From: JAJPKK01 sp963807015
GTDB lineage: Bacteria; Pseudomonadota; Alphaproteobacteria; Rhizobiales; Xanthobacteraceae
DNA: 64,000 bases
Assembly (NCBI GenBank): GCA_963807015.1
Contig: CAWEAS010000012.1
Span: forward strand, 1-64,000
Direction: 5' to 3'
In this document: positions 58,934 through 64,000 of the stretch, in pieces
Layout: every line of letters begins with the position of its first letter
Numbering within the stretch: the first letter of the stretch is position 1
Notes under the pieces: generated by a model
Database searches by the model: none
What the model saw: only the letters and a program-made list of their open reading frames with translations
Told to the model about the DNA's origin: nothing
Made by a program: the position numbers and the translations under genes

Positions 58934-58948
58934 TGGCATGCTCCTTGC
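58934..58948 (+). promoter_or_regulatory. Candidate sigma-54 promoter (TGGCAT-N5-TTGC)
   Basis: TGGCAT at 58934-58939 and TTGC at 58945-58948 keep the invariant GG and GC exactly 10 nt apart, as in -24/-12 elements. It is about 100 bp upstream of the dctP-like start. One base of the TGGCAC core differs. Confidence 0.4.
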
Positions 58949-59050
58949 GTTTTCGCGCCAGCCGCGTGACGCAGCGTCGAGCGATCGTCGCGGGGTGTTC
59001 GTCGGTCAACAGCCTGCGCCGCCTGAACCATTTGGAACTGGGAGGAAGGT

Positions 59051-60031
59051 ATGATGAGAACCCTACCGGCAGCGCTGCTTGCTCTCGTCATCGCCGGGGC
59101 CTTCACCCCGGCGGCGTCCGCGCAGGAAACCCTGAAGATCGCCTGCGTGCTCGACGCGCAGCATCCCATGATGGTCGGCGGCCGCCGCATGGCCGAGATC
59201 GTCGAGCGCGAGAGCAATGGGCGATTGAAGATCGCGCTCTATCCGTCGAGCCAGCTCGGCGGCCAGCGTGAAGTGCTGCAGAACGTGCAGGCCGGCGTCG
59301 TCGACGGCGCGCTCGAAGCCACCGCCACGTTGACCAACTTCGTGCCGCAGTTGGGCGCAATCGACCTGCCCTATCTCGCCCGGGATCCAGCAGCGGCCTA
59401 TCGCCTGTTCGACAGCCCGACGTTCGAGCAGGAACTCGCCAAACCCGCGGCGGCCGCCGGCTTCCACGTGGTGCAGGTCTGGGAGGTCACCTTCCGCAAC
59501 GTCTACACGCGCTCGCGCGCGATCAACGGCCTAGCTGATTTGAAGGGCGAGAAGCTGCGCGTCATTCCGAGCCCCTCCTACATTGCGCTCTTCCGCGCGC
59601 TTGGCGCGGCGCCGACAGCGATGGCGTTCGGCGACATCTACACCGCCTTGCAGCAGGGCGTGATCGATGGGGCGGAGAATGACGCGGTCACCTATCTCAC
59701 CAGCAAGCACATCGAAGTCGCGAAGAACTTCGCGATCACGCAGCACATGATGCTCGCCAATTCCTTTTTCATGAGCGAGCGGGTCTGGCAGCGCCTGCCG
59801 CCGGATCTCCAGGACATCATCAAGCGCGCTTCCCTGGAAGGGCGGGCGACCGTGATCGCTGAGCGAACCAAGCGCGATGCCAAGGCGCTCGACGATATTC
59901 GTGCCGCCGGCGTCAACATCACGCAGCCTGATCTCGCGCCCTTTATTGCGATCGGCCGGCAGACCTATCAGGAGCTAGCGCAGCGTCTCGGCCCCGACCT
60001 CGTCGCCAAGGTGGTCGAGGCGACGAAATGA
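59051..60031 (+). CDS. TRAP transporter solute-binding protein
   Basis: 326 residues. A signal peptide ends at ASA/QE. The DctP fold has ETLKIACVLDAQHPMMVGGR, YPSSQLGGQREVLQNVQAGV, VVDGALEATATLTNFVPQLG and a conserved GLADLKGEKLRVIPSPSY block. It captures an organic anion in the periplasm; the ligand is unknown. GGAGGAAGGT precedes the ATG and the stop overlaps the next start. Confidence 0.93.
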   Translation: MMRTLPAALLALVIAGAFTPAASAQETLKIACVLDAQHPMMVGGRRMAEIVERESNGRLKIALYPSSQLGGQREVLQNVQAGVVDGALEATATLTNFVPQLGAIDLPYLARDPAAAYRLFDSPTFEQELAKPAAAAGFHVVQVWEVTFRNVYTRSRAINGLADLKGEKLRVIPSPSYIALFRALGAAPTAMAFGDIYTALQQGVIDGAENDAVTYLTSKHIEVAKNFAITQHMMLANSFFMSERVWQRLPPDLQDIIKRASLEGRATVIAERTKRDAKALDDIRAAGVNITQPDLAPFIAIGRQTYQELAQRLGPDLVAKVVEATK

Positions 60032-60537
60032 TATGGGTGAAGGCGATCGCCGATCGCCTGGACCGTTGGGTAGCGCACATCGAGGCCGCCGCCATCATCG
60101 TCCTGGTGACGCTGCTGACCGCCGTCACCTTTGCGCAAGTCGTCACACGCTATCTGTTCAATGACCCGCTGGTCTGGTCGGAAGAAGCCGCCCGTTACCT
60201 GTTCGTATGGGTGTCCATGATCGGCGCCGCGCTCGCGATCCGCGAAGGTGGCCATTTCGGCCTCGACCTGTTGCTGCGGCCGATGCCGCGGCTGAAGGCC
60301 TTCGTGGCGCCGCTGGTGACGCTCGTCATGGTGGCGTTCCTCGTCATCCTCCTGAAGACGGGGATCGACGAGACGCGGCTCGCCGCGATGCAATACGCCA
60401 TGACGTTCGAGATGCGCATGCAGTGGGCCTATCTCGCCCTCCCCGTCGGCGCCGGCCTCATGCTCTTCCATCTCGCGGTCCATCTGATCCGCCGACCGAC
60501 CGGGCATATCCTCGACGTTCACGAGCCGCCGCAGTGA
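60028..60537 (+). CDS. TRAP transporter small permease (DctQ type)
   Basis: 169 residues with four transmembrane helices (AAAIIVLVTLLTAVTFAQVV, YLFVWVSMIGAALAIREGGH, APLVTLVMVAFLVILLKTGI and the C-terminal one). SEEAARYLFVWVSMIGAA and REGGHFGLD are typical. It couples the large permease to the binding protein. The ATG overlaps the stop of the binding protein. Confidence 0.92.
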   Translation: MIWVKAIADRLDRWVAHIEAAAIIVLVTLLTAVTFAQVVTRYLFNDPLVWSEEAARYLFVWVSMIGAALAIREGGHFGLDLLLRPMPRLKAFVAPLVTLVMVAFLVILLKTGIDETRLAAMQYAMTFEMRMQWAYLALPVGAGLMLFHLAVHLIRRPTGHILDVHEPPQ

Positions 60538-61820
60538 CGCCGGCGGCCATCCTGTTCGTGGTGTTCGTGCTGGCCGGCGTTCCGATCGCCTTCGCGCTCG
60601 GCGGTGCTTCTATCGCCGGCCTGTCGATCTACGAGGGCGCGCCATTGCGGATCGTCGCGAGCCGCACCTTCTCCGGCATCGACAATTTCTCGCTCCTCGC
60701 CATTCCGTTTTTCATTCTTGCCGGAGAACTGATGGAGACCGGCGGCATCTCGCAGCGGCTGGTAACGCTCGCCCGCGTTCTCGTCGGCCACCGGCGCGGC
60801 GGTCTCGGCAACGTCGTCGTGGTCGCGATGATCTTCTTCTCCGGCATCTCCGGATCGACCAACGCCGATGCCGCCGCCATCGGCTCGGTGATGATTCCGC
60901 CAATGAAGCGCCAGGGATACAGCGGCGGCCACGCCGGCGCGATCGTCGCCGCCGCGGCCGGGATGGGCATTCTGGTGCCGCCGTGCCTGACGATGGTCGT
61001 CTACGGCAGCATCACCAACACCTCGATCGCGACACTCTTCGCCGCCGGCTTTCTGCCGGCAACCATCATGGCGCTGGCGCTCATGATCCATTTGCGCCTC
61101 GACGCCAGGCGGCTCGGCCTCGTGCCCGACCCGCGCGTGCCATGGGTCGAACGCGGAAAAGCCTTCCTCGCGGCCTCATGGGCGTTGCTGCTGCCCGTCA
61201 TCATCTTCGGCGGCATTCTCGGTGGCGTCTTCACGCCGACCGAGGCGGCCGTGATCGCCGTCATCTACGCCATCATCGTCGGCATGGCGGTCTATCGCGA
61301 AATCCGCTTGGCCGACCTGCGACGAGCATTCGTGCGGACCGGCGTCACGTCGGGCGTCGTGATGCTACTGATCGGCGCGGCCAATATCTTTGCCTGGCTG
61401 ATGACGGTCGAGGGCGTTCCGGCCGCAATCGCCGCCGGCATCCAAGCGATCGGCGGCGGCAAGGCGACGTTCCTCATCATGTCGGTCATCGTCTTCCTGC
61501 CGCTGTTTGCGCTCCTCGACGGCCTGCCGGGCATGCTGATGATCATTCCGGTGTTCGTGCCGATCGCCCAGCGCCTCGGCGTCGATCTCGTCCACTACGG
61601 AATTCTGATGACCACGGTCATGGGGATCGCACTGTTCCTGCCGCCGTTCGGCATCGGGCTTTACATCGTGCTGGGCCTGTCAAAAGCGTCGATCGGCGAA
61701 ATCAGCCGACACCTCCTGCCCTACCTCGCCACCATGACGGCCGTCGCGATCCTCATCGCCTTCGTCCCTTGGATCGTCTATCTCGTGCCCTATGCGTTCC
61801 ACCTCTACATGCCGAGTTAG
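60534..61820 (+). CDS. TRAP transporter large permease (DctM type)
   Basis: 428 residues with a GTG start that overlaps the stop of the small permease. About 12 helices are visible. The conserved parts are IPFFILAGELMETGGISQRL, FFSGISGSTNADAAAIGSVM, MKRQGYSGGHAGAIVAAAAG and GILVPPCLTMVVYGSITNTS. It drives uptake with a sodium gradient in related systems. A longer frame from 60207 is a shadow. Confidence 0.94.
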   Translation: MTPAAILFVVFVLAGVPIAFALGGASIAGLSIYEGAPLRIVASRTFSGIDNFSLLAIPFFILAGELMETGGISQRLVTLARVLVGHRRGGLGNVVVVAMIFFSGISGSTNADAAAIGSVMIPPMKRQGYSGGHAGAIVAAAAGMGILVPPCLTMVVYGSITNTSIATLFAAGFLPATIMALALMIHLRLDARRLGLVPDPRVPWVERGKAFLAASWALLLPVIIFGGILGGVFTPTEAAVIAVIYAIIVGMAVYREIRLADLRRAFVRTGVTSGVVMLLIGAANIFAWLMTVEGVPAAIAAGIQAIGGGKATFLIMSVIVFLPLFALLDGLPGMLMIIPVFVPIAQRLGVDLVHYGILMTTVMGIALFLPPFGIGLYIVLGLSKASIGEISRHLLPYLATMTAVAILIAFVPWIVYLVPYAFHLYMPS

Positions 61821-61899
61821 AGCGGACTCGGTTCGCTTTAGGTTGGAAATCCGCTCCAGCGAATAACAACGGGGCAGGCAATTTCGGCAAATCTTGTTC

Positions 61900-62006
61900 G
61901 TCATTCCGGAGGCCGAGCGCAGCGAGGCAACCCGGAATCCATGACCCCTGCTGAGGAGTATGGATTCCGGGCTCGCCTGCGCTGCGCTTCGGCCCCCCGG
62001 AATGAC
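61900..62006. repeat. Large inverted intergenic repeat (rhizobial type)
   Basis: GTCATTCCGGAGGCCGAGCG at 61900 pairs with CGCTTCGGCCCCCCGGAATG near 62003, and ACCCGGAATCCAT with ATGGATTCCGGG. The arms are 40-45 bp. This form is common between genes in Bradyrhizobium-like genomes and may end the TRAP operon. Confidence 0.7.
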
Positions 62007-62024
62007 CACCCGTGAATTGAAGCG

Positions 62025-64000
62025 CTACCCCTCGCCGCGCTTTGCGTTGGCGAGGGCGGCGAGCACGCGGTGGGGCGTGATCGGAATTTCGGTGATCTCG
62101 ACGCCGAATTTTTGCAGGGCATCGTTGACCGCGTTGGTGATGGCGGCGGCAGGACCGATGGCGCCGCCCTCCCCCACCCCCTTTTGGCCGAATTCGGTGT
62201 AAGGCGACGGCGTCTCCATGTGGAGGACGCGGATGTTCGGCACCTCGCCGGACCCGGGCAAGAGATAGTCGGCGAGCGTCGTCGCCAGCGGCTGGCCGCG
62301 GTGGTCGAACGGCATCTCCTCGAACAAGGCTGAGCCGATGCCCTGGGCGGCGCCGCCCCGCACTTGGCCGTCCACCACCATGGGATTGACGAGGATGCCC
62401 GCGTCCTCCGCGATCACGTAGTCGAGGATCTCGATGCCGCCATCCTCCGGATCGACGGCGACGAGAGCCGCATGCGCGGAGCCGGTGTGGATGCCGGTGA
62501 GACGCGTCGGCGCGTAGCCTTCGGTGACTTCGAGGCCGTGGGAGTCGGTGTCGCCGGGCAAATCAGCCGGCGCGAGATAGAACGCGCGGGCGATATCGGT
62601 AAGCGACACGCTGCCTTGCGCACTGAACACGCGCCCCTCGCGCACGGTCACTGTGGCCGGGTCAGCCTGCAGCAGCGCCGCACCGATCCGGGCAACGCGC
62701 TGCGCCAGTTCCTTGCAGGCGCGCGCCGTCGCGCCACCCGCCCAGACGATACCGCGGGAGCCCCACGCTCCGCTCGAATAAGGGGTGATCTCGGTGTCGC
62801 CGAGCCGCACCGCGATTTCGCTCGGATCGACCCCCAGATACTCGCTGGCGATCTGGGCGAGCGTGGTCTCGAGCCCCTGCCCGATGCTTTGGATGCCGGC
62901 CCGCACATCGACCCCACCGTCGGGCGTCAGCCGCACGAAGACCTGCTCGTAGAGCGCGCGGCGCTTGCCGTCGGCCGTCGTGCCGTGAGCGGTCTGCTCG
63001 GAGAATATCGCAAAGCCGACGCCGATCAGCCGGCCGTCCGCCTCGCCGCGCTTTTGACGGGCCCGCAGGTCGGCAAGCCCGATCGCATCTCGCACCATCC
63101 GCAGCAGACCGGGATAATCGCCGCTGTCGAAGTGCTTGTCGGTGACGTTGTCGTACGGCATCTGCTCCGGCCGCACGAGGTTCGCGAGGCGCACGTCGCA
63201 TGGTTCGCGGCCGAGCTTGCGCGCGATCGCATCGACCATCAGCTCCATGGCAAAACACACGCCCGGTCGCGCCACGCCGCGATACGGCAATTGCGGGCAT
63301 TTATTGGTTACGACGGCCGCCGTCTTGCAGCGATAAACCGGGATCACATAAGGCCCCGGCAAAATCGCGCTGACCTGCGAGGCCTCGATTGCCGAGGTGA
63401 ACGGATAGGCCGAATAAGCCCCGGAATCGACCGCGGCCTTGCCTTCGAAAGCGACGAACTTGCCGGTCTCGTCGGCGTAGGCCGACAAGACATAATGGTG
63501 TTCGCGGCAATTGGCGTTGGCGACAAGCTGTTCGCGGCGATCCTCGAGCCAGCGCACCGGATGGCCGCATCGCATGGCGAGCCACGCGAGGCAGATTTCC
63601 TCGCCGGCGACGATCGCCTTGTAGCCGAAGCCGCCGCCGACGTCCGGCGAGATCACGCGGATCTGGAGCTCCGGGATTCGCAGCGAATACGCAAGACCGG
63701 TGCGCACCACGTGGGGGAATTGCGATGCGCCGTGCAGCACAAGCTGGCGATTGCGGGTGTCCCATTGGGCGATGAAGCCGCGACACTCGATCGGCGACAT
63801 GACCTGGCGCGAGGTGCGCAGCGTGCGCGTTACCTTGACGTGAGCGGAGGCGGCAGCTTTTTCGACGTCACCGTCGAAGCCGGTCTCGAGGAAGGTGTTG
63901 CGCTTGATGGTGTCGTGCACCTGCGCAGCGCCGGGCTCGACCGCTTCGAGCATATCGACCATCGCCGGAAGCTCGTCATATTCGACGCTGATCTGCGCCG
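62025..64000 (-). CDS. Xanthine dehydrogenase-family molybdopterin-binding subunit, N-terminus beyond the window
   Basis: About 658 residues are visible; the start is off the right edge. SPDVGGGFGYKAIVAGEE, QLPYRGVARPGVCFAMELMV, GIQSIGQGLETTLAQIASEY and GVGEGGAIGPAAAITNAVN are the cofactor and active-site motifs (Glu in GVGEGG). It is the large subunit of a molybdenum hydroxylase; it lacks the AYxCSFR loop of form I CO dehydrogenase. Such enzymes hydroxylate purines, aldehydes and N-heterocycles. The partner subunits are outside the window. Confidence 0.9.
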   Translation of the reverse strand, partial: AQISVEYDELPAMVDMLEAVEPGAAQVHDTIKRNTFLETGFDGDVEKAAASAHVKVTRTLRTSRQVMSPIECRGFIAQWDTRNRQLVLHGASQFPHVVRTGLAYSLRIPELQIRVISPDVGGGFGYKAIVAGEEICLAWLAMRCGHPVRWLEDRREQLVANANCREHHYVLSAYADETGKFVAFEGKAAVDSGAYSAYPFTSAIEASQVSAILPGPYVIPVYRCKTAAVVTNKCPQLPYRGVARPGVCFAMELMVDAIARKLGREPCDVRLANLVRPEQMPYDNVTDKHFDSGDYPGLLRMVRDAIGLADLRARQKRGEADGRLIGVGFAIFSEQTAHGTTADGKRRALYEQVFVRLTPDGGVDVRAGIQSIGQGLETTLAQIASEYLGVDPSEIAVRLGDTEITPYSSGAWGSRGIVWAGGATARACKELAQRVARIGAALLQADPATVTVREGRVFSAQGSVSLTDIARAFYLAPADLPGDTDSHGLEVTEGYAPTRLTGIHTGSAHAALVAVDPEDGGIEILDYVIAEDAGILVNPMVVDGQVRGGAAQGIGSALFEEMPFDHRGQPLATTLADYLLPGSGEVPNIRVLHMETPSPYTEFGQKGVGEGGAIGPAAAITNAVNDALQKFGVEITEIPITPHRVLAALANAKRGEG

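Overview
The window is chromosomal DNA of an alphaproteobacterium, most likely Hyphomicrobiales near Bradyrhizobiaceae/Xanthobacteraceae. This rests on high G+C, the gene order lptD-surA-pdxA-ksgA ... gmk-yicC-mltG-fabF-acpP-fabG-fabD / rpsF-rpsR-rplI-dnaB, the guaB-rsmB-guaA neighbourhood, DUF1489 and DUF2232 proteins, and long intergenic palindromes of a rhizobial type. I saw no rRNA, tRNA, CRISPR array, IS element or prophage.

Layout. 0-5.8 kb is a decaying accessory zone: an ArsR-type regulator fragment with two operator-like dyads, a multiply frameshifted ECF41 sigma factor that still has an ECF41-type promoter, a broken WrbA-like flavoprotein, a frameshifted and an intact alpha/beta hydrolase, a LysR regulator and an HNH protein split at a G7 tract. 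A degenerate direct repeat (about 1743-1890 and 5078-5226), made of the flavoprotein gene tail plus downstream DNA, flanks the hydrolase/LysR block. 5.8-14 kb holds guaA, an orphan HigA antitoxin with a HigB tail, an RsmB-like methyltransferase, guaB and a TPR protein. 14-18.5 kb is one very large TIR-nSTAND-transmembrane-WD40 gene with 16 repeats, broken by one extra T. 18.7-34.7 kb is mixed: TauE/SafE permease, Tat-exported HAD and metallo-beta-lactamase proteins, a biotin carboxylase subunit with DUF1489, class II aldolase, ABC-F ATPase, S10 peptidase, a lipoprotein with an amber codon in its signal peptide, holC and pepA. 35-41.8 kb is the envelope and maintenance operon lptD-surA-pdxA-ksgA-adh, with translational coupling. 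41.8-49 kb is the gmk-to-fabD group on the minus strand. 49-56 kb holds rpsF-rpsR-DUF2232-rplI, a haem-motif protein, a cyclopropane-fatty-acid synthase behind a sigma-EcfG-type promoter, and dnaB with a frameshift. 56-64 kb looks like a catabolic island: DUF2877/AllH protein, amidohydrolase/deaminase, DctPQM TRAP transporter behind a sigma-54-type promoter, and a molybdenum hydroxylase running off the window.

How it fits together. The core blocks are purine nucleotide synthesis (guaA, guaB, gmk), outer-membrane biogenesis (lptD, surA), fatty-acid synthesis (fabD/G/F, acpP), ribosome and replication genes. The 56-64 kb genes together suggest uptake and breakdown of an N-heterocycle or purine/ureide-like compound (inference). 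Several single-base frameshifts lie in homopolymers and one is in the essential gene dnaB, so sequence error must be weighed against real decay.
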